Assembly (NCBI GenBank): GCA_021234535.1
Contig: CM037843.1
Span: forward strand, 12,175,979 to 12,239,978
Length of the DNA stretch: 64,000 bases
Origin: Stichopus chloronotus
Lineage: Eukaryota > Echinodermata > Holothuroidea > Aspidochirotida > Stichopodidae
Direction of reading: 5' to 3'
Part shown: positions 1 to 12,439 of the stretch, one piece after another
How positions within the stretch are numbered: the stretch's first letter is position 1
Layout: the number at the start of each line of letters is the position of its first letter
Translations under genes and position numbers: made by a program
The notes under the pieces: generated by a model
The model's input: only the letters and a program-made list of their open reading frames with translations
Database searches by the model: none
Told to the model about the DNA's origin: nothing

Positions 1-894
1 TTTCAGGCCTGAACATTTTAATCTGGGAATTTCCAGCGCGGACTCCGGCCCTAGCTCACTTCATATAACCTATGCATTACTGTACTGACCATGGTCTAGC
101 ATCTGGCAATTTTGTGTGCGTGCATGTGAGTTGAGTACGCCGCTAGCGAATTCCCAAACCAGGGAGTTTGGGGGAATTTTTGAGAGTTTCAAATTTGTGA
201 GAGGAAATGGAACTTCTGGATTGCATAGATATGCTACATTTTGACGAGGTGATATGAACTTAGTGCTCACACTGTACTGTGTATAAAGGCCTACACTTTT
301 GCACAATGCTCTAGCTAGCAGGTGGTTTGATTGTACTTCTGTTTTTGTAGTAACATATACTTCATTTTCCCTCTAAGATTTTCTGCCTGAAAGATATCAA
401 ACCAGATCTTCATTGTGGAAGCTGTATAGTGTTTAAAAAACAGGTCTGACCATGCTATGACTGCATTGTGTGTAACACCTCTTACTCTCTGCATAGATAA
501 AACCATTTGCTGAACCAATTGCTTAAATTATGTTGATTTAACTATAACCATCTTGAAATTTGTTGACACAAATTTAACTCATGAGGTTTGCATAGATGTA
601 GCTTTGAGAGTAGACCTATTTAGGGCTTGACTTACCTGTGAACTCCAAGTAAAGTACATGTAAATGACGAGTATATGAACTTGTTGGATTTTGACTGTGT
701 ATGCCCACTCAATGCATGTGCACTAGCTTGTATGAAGAGATCAAGGTTGTCACTTGCTCCAAATCCAGGTTTTAAAAATATGTGTTTTATAAACTGTGCA
801 GACGAAACTACAAATTTTGTCCTAGTCTGCTTATCATTGCTGCAATATCCACTTGCCTGGCAATTAAGAGTTATCTACAGTATAGGCTAGCTCT
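1..894. other. Left edge, no gene recognised
   Basis: AT-rich DNA downstream of the last Speedy exon. The stretch 46-130 (CATATAACCTATGCATTAC, GACCATGGTCTAGCATCTGG) recurs near 52590-52665 just beyond Ty3-C, so it is part of a dispersed repeat. Nothing else is supported. Confidence 0.6.
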
Positions 895-1987
895 CATGTG
901 AAAAAGCGCCCTTTAATCACACTGCTATTCCTGTTTTCATTGACTCAGGACATATCAAGGCAACCACATCAAGGCATCAACATCAACCACATCATATCAA
1001 GGCAACCACATCATTCGAAAGAAATTCAATGCCTCTCTCTACTGGCTGACTGGCCTCTTTTTTACAAGATAACATACAAAAGTGAAATTTACAGTAAAAT
1101 ATACATGTCCAGATATGAAATCTAATGGCGATTTAACATTGAATTGCACTTTCAAACAAAAAATTTGGTAGGGTAATTAAGCAATTTAGCAAACTATCAC
1201 AGTCTTCTGTGGTTTTTACATGTGTTCTTCTGGTAAACACATTTTCTCCCCTCTGCAGTATTGTCAATATCATTAGCTCCATTACCATTACTGTGAATTT
1301 TTCAAATAAATACATGTTCTTGCACCCCATTAAACATGAGATTTCAATAACAGGCTTTTGAAACATCCTGATTTTATATTTTTATCCCTTATTATTTACA
1401 TTTTATGGATTTAATGTTATAATTTCAACCTAAACATCAAACTATACAACTAACACACAAAGTTACATCAATCAAGTCTTAAGTTTGTGTTACGTAAGTG
1501 GGTTACAAACTTCTCTACTCCAACAATGTTACACAGCATAGTCTAGTCCTAATTGCACTGCACTAGCACTGTGTACAACGTAACTGCTGCGGCAACACTT
1601 CGCGTCAAAACAAACGTGTGGTAGGAGATATTTAGTGAGGTGGACGCACATGTAGGGAACAACAAACCTTAAACGACTTTTTTAAGGATTGGGCATCTGG
1701 AAGTAAGTATTTTGAAAAATTCTGCACCAAATTGAAAAATTCAACCACATAATCAGGTGCAAATGATCCATCAAACACTCTGTGGCTATCCTTTATCCAA
1801 TAACATGCAAAAATCGCGCCACTTTTTGGTGTGTGGCTGAAAAAATCTGTCTTCTTCGGGGAGGTAGGGGTTACATAATAAGTCACTGACTTGGGAAAAT
1901 ATTTGTCCTTCAAACGTGAGTTGGAAGCCAGTGAAGCCAGTGGCTTCCAACTCACGGCAGTGGAACTAAAGGGCACATTCTGACATG
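895..1987 (+). mobile_element. T4 copy 1, 1.09-kb TIR element
   Basis: Begins CATGTGAAAAAGCGCCCTTT and ends AAAGGGCACATTCTGACATG. It matches 38987-40046 in inverted orientation along most of its length. The internal hairpin here has arms GTGAGTTGGAAGCCA and TGGCTTCCAACTCAC with a 10-nt loop (about 1916-1955). No coding capacity; reading frames across it do not match the other copy. Confidence 0.85.
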
Positions 1988-2124
1988 CTGGAATTAAGAT
2001 CTGGCCAGATTTTGAAAAGGTTTTTGACAGATATAATGTAGTCTTTATCCAAAGCAAAAACAGCTGATGAAAACAGCTAAACCTTGGGTAGCTATAAGTG
2101 TAAATAAAGTTGCAGCAATTATCT

Positions 2125-2390
2125 GTTCCGGTGAAGTTGCGAGAGGACATTTTCCGAGAAGTCTTTGGAAGTCATATTTGCCGTGAAGTCGCGGGAAGTT
2201 CCTTTCCGTGAAGTTGCGGGAAGTTCCTTTCTGTGAAGTTGCGGCAGATCTTTTTGTCATGAAGTAACGGTTCCTGCAAAGTAGTGGAAGTTCCTTTCTG
2301 TGAAGTCACGTCAGATTTCTTTGTTGCGAAGTCACGGCAAATTCATTTGCATGTGAAAAGTGAAGTCACGGCAAAGTTGCCGTAAACAGT
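2125..2390. repeat. Degenerate 25-bp tandem array
   Basis: About ten degenerate units built on CGTGAAGTTGCGGGAAGTTCCTTT, most regular at 2170-2250 with a 25-bp spacing. Ends next to a perfect hairpin at 2395-2420. Confidence 0.85.
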
Positions 2391-2394
2391 TAAA

Positions 2395-2420
2395 CAGTTA
2401 CGGCGACTTCGCCGTAACTG
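2395..2420. other. Perfect 12-bp hairpin
   Basis: CAGTTACGGCGA and TCGCCGTAACTG flank a two-base loop. It uses the same GTTACGGC word as the tandem array to its left, so it may be one terminus of the element that carries the array. Confidence 0.8.
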
Positions 2421-2733
2421 GTCGCAGCAAGGCCCATTTTCCACAAGGGATATGATAGTGCAATATAAAAATAAAAGTAAACATGATATACCTACATGAT
2501 CTTAAAGATTCCATTCATGTTAAAACGTCTACTAAATATGGAAGCAATACAATAACAACCAATTGATTTTCTTTATATTCAAGCAATTTTAGGAATTTGA
2601 TCGATGAGATTGGAACAGGTTGCTAGGCAGACTATTTACACAAAGTACAGCAAGATGTGCCTGTACCTATCCACCTCTCATCTGCAGAGATGCTTCTTAA
2701 GTTATAAAGATTATTTGATCTGTATTGTAACAA

Positions 2734-3039
2734 CTATTTACCATTCATATTGAAACTTTCAGCCAGATCCATATCTTCCCTTGTGCTATCTGTTGATGAA
2801 TCTGAGCATGATGACAAGTACAGAAAACCACTGTCTGGACTCTCTGCAGAAATGGGACTCTCCAGAGCACAGACATCATTTCTGTAGGACAACGTGCAGG
2901 CCATACAATGAACAGGTGAGGAACCTGGACCTTTAGGGTAGTATGTCTCACCATCACTTGGATATTTTCTATTGGCGCCTCCATGGTGTAGTGGACGCTC
3001 TCTCTGCCATACCACATGGTTGGGTGAAAGACCCATGAT
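2734..3039 (-). CDS. spdya: Speedy/RINGO exon (end of core and Ser-rich tail)
   Basis: The exon starts after TTCACAG in phase 0 and reads IMGLSPNHVVWQRERPLHHG, continuing with PKGP, PVHCMAC and a Ser/Asp-rich tail. The family has x-x-W-Q-R-E-R, H-H-x-G-x-x-R and P-R-G-P-x-x-x-P-V-x-C-x-x-C here, so the end of the RINGO box is complete. The last about 50 residues are rich in Ser, Asp and Glu with several Ser-Pro sites. That is usual for the poorly conserved C-terminal tail, which in the family governs stability and activity. Two endings are possible: the in-frame TAG at 2734-2736, or a donor at 2742/2741 (AATG/GTAAAT) to a further exon, perhaps outside the window. I favour neither strongly. 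Confidence 0.88.
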   Translation of the reverse strand: MMGLSPNHVVWQRERPLHHGGANRKYPSDGETYYPKGPGSSPVHCMACTLSYRNDVCALESPISAESPDSGFLYLSSCSDSSTDSTREDMDLAESFNMNGK

Positions 3040-4501
3040 CTGTGAACATCAATCAGACCACTGGAAATACATTCAATAAGCCAGGAACATTAACTTAAAA
3101 GATTTTGCTACATACCTTGCTCCCAAATTCAGATGCTTTGGAAAACATATAAATTTGTGCCTGTTGATGCTGAGATTAAATCCATATTGTGAAATATTTG
3201 GTAACATTGAAAACTCAATCTAAAAGGCAGATGGGGCCAACATTGTTGCCACATAGGTGAAGAAAAATGTAAAAAAAAGTTCACACAAGTGACAGCTAGG
3301 AATCAGAGTGACTTGATTTCACACTTAATGGTGCATTTATTTGATGATTCCAAACATCAAAATGAATGAGAATTACTGTAATCAATGATAGATGATTGCA
3401 TGAGCACAGCAGATAGGGATAACATTACACTGACAAGACACACAGCAACAGAGGAATAATAACAAAGAATGATGAAGGTACATTTGGACAAGAGAGACCC
3501 ATCTTGCATGGCTTTAGAAAGATTAGATTACAGGTTATGTGTTCTTCAAGATACTACAGTACCAGTTGTAAAAGCTTCGACCATGCAGCTAGAAGCAGGA
3601 AACTGAGTCAACCAATGAGACCATGAGACATATGACTGTAAGTGTTGAAGGAATTCTCCACCATCCCTTCTCATGTCTCTTAAAACGATAAACATTAATG
3701 TATGCAAGTCATTGTTTTCACTTTCTGGAAATATTTAAAAAAAGTTAGAAAATGAATTATTTACATTACTGACAAATCTGTTTTGAACGTACATGCTTTT
3801 GATTTTTATCTTTAGCTTCATCATCATCAATTGGTCGATGTAAACTCTGCAGAGATGTATACTATACAGTTCACGCAGGAAGCTCTTGCCCTGCTTCGAG
3901 GTGGTCTACAACTCGTTGGGACATGGATTTAAAACACCAGGCTTAACACGGAGTCCAAGGTCGGGGCAAGACCGGTTCCGTGGGAACGCGGTAAAATATG
4001 CTGGTCCCATGAACCCCGACTTGCCCGGGTAACCAATTAAAAGCAAGGTCAACTCACTCTTTTTAGCGTGGGAACAGTGGCTGGGGGTGGGCTGGGTCAG
4101 GGCTTCTCAATCCTCCTCGGAAGGTGGATTGAGTCAGAGTTTGCCCAACTCACCTCCCGCAGTGCGTAAACAAACTTTGCCTGAAGGGGATTTTTCGCTT
4201 TGCTCTCACTCGGTGTATCTTGCCATCTATAAACTAGTTGCATGATTGTAAAGGACAACAGCACTAAGGAATAGATGGCGAGCGAGAGCAGCGACAGGGG
4301 TGTTTGGTCTGACCAGGGAGCTCCCTGGTCTGACACAGAGGTTAGCGTGGTATTGGGTATTTGGGGAGACAAGGCCATTTTAGACAAAATGGACGGAACT
4401 TGCAGAAATTCGGAAATTTTCCGAATCATATTATGATGTGCAACTACAGTAAACATGACTAATGATATTGTATGCTTTCTTAATTCAAGCAAATAACACC
4501 A
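3040..4501. other. Intron sequence with no recognised element
   Basis: Part of the 7.7-kb Speedy intron. No coding frame is convincing. A perfect 20-bp palindrome, GACCAGGGAGCTCCCTGGTC, lies at 4311-4330, flanked by direct GGTCTGAC copies. Confidence 0.6.
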
Positions 4502-4837
4502 TTTAAGGGATAGGGCATTTAGAATACCCCAACATGACATACAAAAGAAAATAGCAATAACCATTATTAAACCATTCAGTCTCATCAATAAACATCTACC
4601 AAAGCTTCATCCCCTTAGAACATTATGGAAGTGATGAGTAATGGAAGATGCATCATCTGAATTTTGAAAAGTTTGGGTGAACAAAATAACTGAACTTCTA
4701 TCTGTGAGGAGCTCATTTCTTGAAAAGCAGGCTTCTGTCCTTCCTCGTTTTGAATAATCTATCATTCTACATCTACAAACATTGGTTCCAAAAATATGGA
4801 AGTTTTCTCTAAACCAAACGCCCTATTTCCCTTTAAA
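4502..4837 (-). mobile_element. T6 copy a, TIR element
   Basis: Starts TTTAAGGGATAGGGCATTTAG and ends ACGCCCTATTTCCCTTTAAA, inverted repeats of about 20 bp. It is the inverse of 5373-5727 along its length. Confidence 0.82.
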
Positions 4838-4913
4838 TACAAAGAATGTCAGTTAAAGCAATATGCAGGAGCAGAGCCAAGTTCTGAAAGCGGGGGTTGG
4901 GATTGGACATGAA

Positions 4914-5378
4914 TTTAAAGTGATTGCGCATGTACTGAAAAACCAAAAAGAAAAGATCGTATGTTTGATCTTAACTTTGTCTTCATTTTTAAATGTACAC
5001 ACGAGGTTGTAAATGAACGGACTATGTCTTTCAGTGAAGGAAAATGACAGTAACTATTTCGAAAAGCAACGAGATTGGCATAAAAACAGTAAAAAACAGA
5101 AATCATATTTGAAAATTAATGGTTCTTACTATAACCGCATACATAATGAATATGCAACAGTACGTTGACTTGAATGAAAACTGTCAACCACTACATCATC
5201 GTATTCTACACTTTTTGTCGTTACGTTAGAAGAATTTGAAATCATATGGCAAAATTAACCAGTTGAAACCTATTTATTTTCCCAGTTTGTCTGAATGGTG
5301 TAATTAAAAGTCTTACCAAAATTTTGGAGATGAAATTCAATGTTTTCACTTTTTGCCTAAGCACGCAATCACTTTAAA
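4914..5378. mobile_element. T5 copy 1, 465-bp TIR element
   Basis: Ends TTTAAAGTGATTGCG and CGCAATCACTTTAAA are inverted repeats. A second, inverted copy is at 11425-12080. It lies between two inverted T6 copies and shares the TTTAAA end with T6 copy b. Confidence 0.85.
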
Positions 5379-5727
5379 GGGTAATAGGGCGTTTGTTTTA
5401 AAGACATGATCATGTTTTTAAAACCAATGTTTGTTGACGTAGAATGATAGATTATTCAAAATGAGGAAGGACAGAAGCCTGCTTTTGAAGAATTAAGTTT
5501 CTCACAGATAGAAATTCAGTTATTTCTTGCTCAACAAGAATTTGTTCACCCAAACTTTTCAAAGTTCAAATGATGCGTATTCCGTGACTCATGACGTGCA
5601 TGAGGTTTTGACGAGATGAAGCTTTTGGAAGTGTTTATTGATGAGACTGAATGGTTTAACAATGAGTAAAGCTATTTTCTTTGTATGCCATGTGTTGGTG
5701 TATTCTAAACGCCCTATTTCCCTTTAA
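5373..5727 (+). mobile_element. T6 copy b
   Basis: Starts TTTAAAGGGTAATAGGGCG, ends ACGCCCTATTTCCCTTTAA. Together with copy a it makes a 1.2-kb inverted structure around T5. Confidence 0.82.
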
Positions 5728-7450
5728 GATAGAAAAGTGCTACACAGGGAGGTGATGTGGGCATGAGGAGGAACTGCGGTGACCACGTCCAAAATTTTGT
5801 GACCCAGGTATAAGTAGGAAAAAAAACACGGAAATTATTGTACAACTATGTTCATAAATAATGTGGTAGATGTATGAACATACAAAGGGCGAGAAGAAAA
5901 TAGGACAAAGAAAATTGTGTTCATATCTGAGGTTTTCTGAAGGAAACTATAAATGCGGTAGCGCGAGAAAATGTTCAAGTCTTAGTGTAGAGAAAAGATG
6001 ACTTTGCGTGGGGAGCAAAAACTTTTTTTTTCTGGTATGTGACTCAGGTAGATGACTTGAACTCAACAGAAAAAAGAAGAAAACAAAAATACAGAAAGTG
6101 TTACAGTCTATTTTGTGAAGACTATCAAAATGACCAATATAGATGTGTACCACACCCCATTTGCTAGAGGAACATGTATCTTATAAATGCAGTTTCCAAT
6201 TGTTATTAAAGACAGCGTCTCTGAAAAGCAAGGGAATTGGTCTTCATACTTACCCATGGCGCAATCTAGAAAAAAAAAATACAATTAAGACATATCAATG
6301 GGGCACAAATAAGTGAGAATGAAAATGTTGAGATTCTTCAGTAAACCTGATCAACAGAAAAAAAGAAGTGAATTTCATTTTGTAAAGTCACTAGAAGCTT
6401 TTCTGTATCAATATTTCCAAACTATGCTCCCCTTCCCTCACTCACCAACTTCTCATACGTCCCTCACTTTTCTCCTTGTTTTGGGGTATTTTTTTCGCTC
6501 CTATATTGCTTAACGTCGCCCATGGCGCCCCCCTAATTCTAATCTGTCCCGTCCACCCTTCTTGCTACATTAGTGATAAAAAAAAACGTTCCCAAGCTAT
6601 TTCTACCGGTCTATTTATTCACTCAATGTGAAATTACATATAAAGTCACAGTAATCTCTTCCCTCTTCAAAAAAAAACTGTTTGCATTCCACATTTACTT
6701 AAATTCAGGTGCGGTCGCCCCCCCAAGAGCAAAATTAAGGCGAAAAAAATAAAAGAGAAAGAACGGGAAGGAGGAGGAAAAGAGAGGAAGGAATCGATGA
6801 CAGGATTATGTAAGAGGGTAGCGATTTATACTTGAGGATATGTTTTTGTAAGGTGGAGTGAATGTGGTTGATATTTCTACACAATTTTCCCTAGGTCCTA
6901 GTGGCAATTCGAACACTAGATTGAATAGAATCCCGTCCTAATCGTGAAATTTATGAACACCGCAATATCATTTTATACATAAAATGTGCATACTTTTATT
7001 TTTCTGTAATGCTGGCTACGTCACTGCCATGACGTATTCTGAAATTGAATACTCTGCTCTTTTATATATGACAAATGAAAGATGCTTTAGGCAAACCGCT
7101 CCTCCTGTGTGAGGGTAGGAGGATGGGTGGGGACAGGAAGATTCAAAATTGACGAAAAATTTAAATCATTACCATTTTGCATCTGGCGCACCCTGTATGA
7201 GCTAGCCTTAGACCTGCCCCCCATGGACCGCCCCCTAATATAAATTCTCGCTACGCACCTGCTTAAATTTAAGGAAGCTGAATATCGCGCAATTATTATG
7301 ATTAGGAAAAATGTGGGGGCATATAGGTCTACCAATATTTCAATATACTGTACTGAATTGTCATCTTGCCCCTCAAAATTAACAAGGTAAGGTACAGTAA
7401 TCAATACATATTTTTCCACGCCAGCGAAACAAAAAAGAAAATGTAAAATC
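5728..7450. other. Intron sequence, no gene recognised
   Basis: AT-rich with several poly-A runs. The phrases CCCATGGCGCCCCCCTAAT (near 6520) and CCCCCCATGGACCGCCCCCT (near 7215) resemble each other and may be ends of a small repeat. Nothing firmer. Confidence 0.5.
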
Positions 7451-7454
7451 ATTG

Positions 7455-7767
7455 CTTAAATGGAAATAATGGAAATAATTTGTTGTACAGAAAACAATCA
7501 TGTATTTTAAACCAATGTTTAAGGACATACAGTGATAGATCATTCAAAACACGGACGAACTGTAGCCTTCAAGAAATAAGTTTCTAACAGATAGAAATCC
7601 AGTTATTTGTTGCTCAACAGTAACTTGTTTACCCAAACTTTCCACAAATCAAATGATGTATCTTCCATTACGTAATACTTATTGATGAGACGTAATGCTT
7701 TAACGATGATTAAAACTATTTACTTTGCATGTTGGTGAATTCTAAACTCTTTATTCCCCTTCAAAAA
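7455..7767 (+). mobile_element. T6 copy c, degraded ends
   Basis: Matches the body of T6 copy b (ACCAATGTTTAAGGACATA, GATAGATCATTCAAAA, TTGTTGCTCAACAGTAA) but the ends are worn (TCTAAACTCTTTATTCCCC). Confidence 0.75.
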
Positions 7768-8444
7768 TAAGCAGGAATTTATTGAAGATATGTTCAAATT
7801 CAAATCAAATTTAGTACCAGTTTGCACATATGGAAACCTCCACACCAGTTACTAGCCTCGTGAGCGAACTTAATTCATGCTTGAGTGACCTATCGCTTTT
7901 TTCTGTGTATGGCTTTTTTGTTGTTTTTGAACTAGACCATTTAGATAGAGGGGAGATAAATATTATATTTCTGGATAAACAGAGTGTTTTGATAGAAAAT
8001 TTTCTTCCCTGCCTTGTCTATCCATAATTTGTTTTAATGATTCCTTAGAATATTGCAAAGGGCAACATAGATTTAACTTAGTAATTTCATCATTAAGTCT
8101 TTTGAATCCTTGCCTAAAGTAACACTCCTATGACAAGAGAAGTACAGTCCACGTGTACCAAGACTCTGAAATTTCTTCAAAGAGACAATCCCAAAAATTC
8201 CCAAAGACACTCAAAAAGCAGTGCGATGTATCATTCTAATGCTAAAATTACTATATACGAAAAGGGAACAATTTGGTTCACATTTTCGGGCAAAAAATAT
8301 GCGATTTCACTGACCTTTTTTTCAGCGAGAGTAGTCCTGTTTCGGTCGGCTACGTGCAGATGTTGTATGGATTGGGATATGAAACTAGTAATCGGCAATA
8401 CTTAGTCACATTTTAGTACAGTCTCAACTATTGGTTCTTTAAAA

Positions 8445-8600
8445 TGCGTTTTGTTGTACAGAAAACAATCATATTTTTAAAACCAATGTTTAAGAACATA
8501 GAGTGATAGATCATTCAAAATAAGGAAGAACTGTAGCCTTCTTTTCAAGAAATAAGTTTCTAACGGATAGAAATCCAGTTATCTGTTGCTCAACAGTAAT
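8445..8600 (+). mobile_element. T6 copy d, partial
   Basis: About 155 bp close to T6 copy c (TTGTTGTACAGAAAACAATC through TTGCTCAACAGTAA). The right half is missing. Confidence 0.75.
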
Positions 8601-9847
8601 GGAATATATAGCATTCATAGCATGGAAATGGAGCAAAGAAATTTCAGTAACCAAAAGTCAATTGCCCACAGCATGCACAAAAATACTAAATTTTCTGTGC
8701 ACTCTTACACACACTGAAGCAAAAAACGCCAAAAATGCTAATGACATTGAAAATAAAAAGGCCATATACCTAATACCTAACAACACCTTCCCACCACATT
8801 TGAAGCAAATCGGACAAGGCACTGCAAAGATATTGCTATATCGGGAATTTTACCATAAGCCCTGCTCACTCATTAATATACAAGACATGAGCATTAAAAA
8901 AGATAAGGTACATCTACTCAATATGATACCACGTACACACCTAATTTGACAAAAATCGAGCACTCGATTATTAAGTTATCACGACACATACCTCGCATTT
9001 CAGTGGTGTCACATACACACACGTACACGCTGACTTGACCGCATAGGTTCCTTTGTTAACACAAGGAACCACAAACCATGCAATGAAAAAAAACCCTGGA
9101 GAACATGCTATTCAACTGTCCATTAGACCCCTTCCCGACCCGGCGGGCACAAGTCAGGGAATTGTAATTAGTGCTGGTCAGTGACTTCAACATGCTGTGG
9201 TTTCTCCCTTGTGACTGAATTACACCCTGCTCCAACCTACTCAGTAGTAAGTAATCCTTACTACTCACTTGAGTGCACAAAGCAAAATTGTGTCAGCACA
9301 AGAGATAAGTTGTGGTTAGTTCCATATTAACTCCCTTCCACCTCACCTAGGTAATGGAGGGAATCATGTCATGAAAGTGTTTACGGTCAGGTGTCAAATC
9401 TGTGACATCAACATTACGCACCTTATCTGTGATGGAATAAACGAAAGAACTACTTCGTATGTAGATGAACATATTGGACGCAAGAAATGTATGCAGATGA
9501 AACCTTTGGAGGTACACACACAAAAAATACAAACACCACTGTAATATTCACCGAAAAGTACTGTAGGCCTAACTATATAATTTTCTATAGTACAATGCAC
9601 AGATACCTTACTTTGCTTACAATAAGTCAGTGTTAACAAAATAGGCAATACATGTAGGCCTAGCCTGTACGGTATGCATGATTTCGCGCGTAATGCAAAC
9701 TGTCTCGACTGGCAAGTTTTATACAAGGCTTGAGCTACACATACTTTGCACCGAAATCTCCACAACTACCACACGTAACACAACCCACGAATTTTACCAC
9801 ATGCTATTGTAAATGCCTAAAACAAAATTTACTTAAAGACAAAAACT
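8601..9847. other. Intron sequence, no gene recognised
   Basis: No supported coding frame. A near-palindrome GGTTCCTTTGTTAACACAAGG lies near 9046 and T2-like sequence begins at 9848. Confidence 0.5.
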
Positions 9848-10087
9848 CATCACCCCAGACAGTTTCAATTCTCCCAACCACCTACCTCTAGTCCCTCCCT
9901 CAGCCTGTCTTAAATTCCTCCACATGTGTAATCAAAACAATGGATTCCGGTGTACGCTGTGTAATACAAGCTGCTCTGCATCTTTCAAATTTGCTGTCAA
10001 TCTAAGAGTACTGTAACTCAGAACCAGTTGAGAATTTTGCTTTCCAGGAGGTAAAAATATAGCTTAGGGTGATGCAATACAGCCTTT
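9848..10087 (+). mobile_element. T2 copy 2, left end lost
   Basis: Matches 28759-29001 from CATCACCCCAGAC to GGGTGATGCAATACAGCC. The first about 10 bp of the left terminus are missing. Confidence 0.83.
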
Positions 10088-10773
10088 AAAAGTAAAAACA
10101 GAAAGTAATTTGTTTCATATTTCTTTTGCAATATGCATAGAGGTTTTACAGTATTTATTGACTACATAGTACTCACTTTGATGCCAGGTTTTCAGGATAG
10201 CACAATAGTTTATAGAGCGATCACATTGTTTTTTTTTTTCAAGCCAGATCTGTGAAGAACCTGTGCATTCAATCAAAGAGCAGTCTAGAAAAACTGTTAA
10301 AATTTTTCACTGCATGTGTAGATATTGTATGCCAGCTGTTAAGTGTATTTCCTTCTTCAATGTGTTGAGAGAAAAGTTGATAATCTTTGTTCCTTTCTAA
10401 CTTTAGCAGTAGTGTTTTGTGTTACTTAAAGGATTAGATCTAAGCAGAGCACAATTTGTGGAATTTGGAAATTATTGTGAATGAACTGAAGATCCACAAG
10501 AAGTAATGAGTCATGAATACAGATAAAGAAGTGCGATACAGAAGTATCGTACTGACTGTGGTTTTGACTGCAAAATATTGATAAAAATGTTCCCATGGTC
10601 ATCTTCAGTCTTTGCTGTGGAAGTTGCTATTTATCAAACTGCAATTAATTAATGTAAACATTTTTAATAATGCACTAATCTTGGTGTACTTTCCACACAG
10701 CTCAACCTTCAATGTAGTTTCATTCTAAGTTGGTAACACTGTTTACATATTGTATTAAAGTTAGTATTTGTAC

Positions 10774-10945
10774 CTCATCACAGCATTTGCCACTGACAGC
10801 TGCTCTGTAGTCTATGGTCCTTAGAAGTCTATCTCTCTGACGAAGAAAGCCAGGGTACTTGTCTTTCCAGTCTTTTCCAAGTGCCCATGGAAAAATGTCA
10901 TACTTGGGATCTTCTTCATCTTCTTCCATGTCATTTGCAAGGTAA
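10774..10945 (-). CDS. spdya: Speedy/RINGO exon (RINGO core with acidic loop)
   Basis: This 172-nt exon begins with the base that completes Leu and continues [20 protein letters not shown], then ALGKDW, a loop ending FLRQRDRLL, then IDYRAAVS and CCDE. The blocks Y-L-A-N-x-x-E-E-D, [11 protein letters not shown] and D-Y-R-A-x-V-S-x-x-C-C are diagnostic of Speedy/RINGO. The acceptor is a long pyrimidine tract ending CTTAAG; the donor is GAG/GTACAA. The exon ends in phase 0. The intron upstream of it (10946-40857) is 29.9 kb and contains the whole Ty3-B nest. The longer open frame here runs into intron on both sides; the splice sites set the borders. Confidence 0.94.
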
Positions 10946-11424
10946 CTTAAGCACAATAAGAAGAGGCGAAACAGCATAAGTGAGCACATCTCTACCACAA
11001 TATGATTTACTCAATCAGAAGCACAATTACAGGTGAACAATGACACAGCATGTTATTGCAAACGTATTACTTTACTTGCTGAACTGTTTGCACTCCTGTG
11101 TACAACAATTTGGTATTTTCAAACTTTTATGTTCCACATGAAGCAGTGAAAGGTCACACATACATTTCTGTTACTTGAATCATCAAATGATACATCTCTA
11201 CTTGTAACTGTTAGTATCTGATGATTTTAAATAATCCATTGTATACTTTTCTTTAATGCTTTCCTCAAGCAAAACCTGAATAGTATAATACCAACAACAA
11301 CCAAATGCTCTGAGACTGTCTCTGAAGGTATTGCAACAAAACTGCATAGAAATCCCAAATGAAAACTTTATGCTTTCAACACATCATCTCCAGAAATCTT
11401 TTTGGAAGATGTGGTGGCAACAAT

Positions 11425-12080
11425 GTTAAATTGGTTGCGTGCATAGGCAAAAAGGAAAAACATTGAATTTTCAACTCCAAAAGTTTGGTAAGGCTTTTAA
11501 TTACACCATTCAGACAATCTGGGAAAATAAATAGGTTTCAGTTGGTTAATTTTGCCATTTGATTTCAAATTCTTCTAAAATAAAGTGTAGAATACGATAA
11601 TGCAGTGGTTGACAGTTTTCATTCAAATCTATGGGTGTGCTTCTTTGAGCAAGCCAATGGGAAGTATACTAGTATTGAATATTCAGTTAACAACTCAGGA
11701 TCATTGACGCCTCCGGCAAGGTTGTGTTCATTTCGTAGGTTATTTCTAAATACAGTGTTTCCTTTCACCAAATACTACAATTCCCGGTACCTACCAAGGA
11801 GCGATGACTTGGGAGCGACACTAGTGAGACCTGTACTGTTGCATATTCATTATGTAGGCGGTTATAGAAAGAACCGTTAATTTTCAAATATGATTTCTGT
11901 TTTTTACTGTTTTTATGGCAATCCCGTTGCTTTTCAAAGTAGTTGCTGTCATTTTCCTTCATTGAGAGACATAGTTCGTTCATGTACAACCTCGCGTGTA
12001 CATTTAAAAATAAAGAAAAAGTGAAGATCAAACATAATCTCATCTTTTTGGTTTTTCAGTACACATGCAATCACTTTAAC
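11425..12080 (-). mobile_element. T5 copy 2, with an internal insert
   Basis: Inverted match to 4914-5378, from GTTAAATTGGTTGCGTGC to ACATGCAATCACTTTAA. About 190 bp at roughly 11630-11820 are absent from copy 1 and interrupt the match. Confidence 0.8.
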
Positions 12081-12439
12081 AAAATCACCTACTTCTGCCT
12101 CACATGCACAATATTACTTCAATTAAGTCAGACACATATATCACTACTTTTCAAAGTACACTAGAAGTAAATAGCTGACTAAAAACAGACAAATGTTTGA
12201 TAAACACCTCTCAAGATGGCATAATATGTGCCATAAAGTAGAGCATTCCTTTCATGTTAGAAAAAGGAAATACAAAAGTGAACTGTGTACTCTGATGGCT
12301 AAGGTGTTCATCAGGCAAAGTTCTGTTAACAAGTATGGTGAAATTCAAAATCCACTTTTATAGCTCTTTTGGAGTCAGAATGCACAGAAATTTATCATGG
12401 CACCTTCAACAAGGATATACTACTTTTGCTCACACCTGC

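Noticed and set aside
1632..2150. 172-residue minus-strand frame
   Set aside because: It crosses T4 and its right border; the second T4 copy does not preserve the frame.
4097..4588. 163-residue minus-strand frame
   Set aside because: It runs from intron sequence into T6 copy a; composition is intron-like and no motif is present.
7087..7452. 121-residue minus-strand frame
   Set aside because: No motif, low-complexity stretches, and one end lies at the edge of T6 copy c.
8599..8949. 116-residue plus-strand frame
   Set aside because: Begins in T6 copy d and continues in AT-rich intron; no family resemblance.
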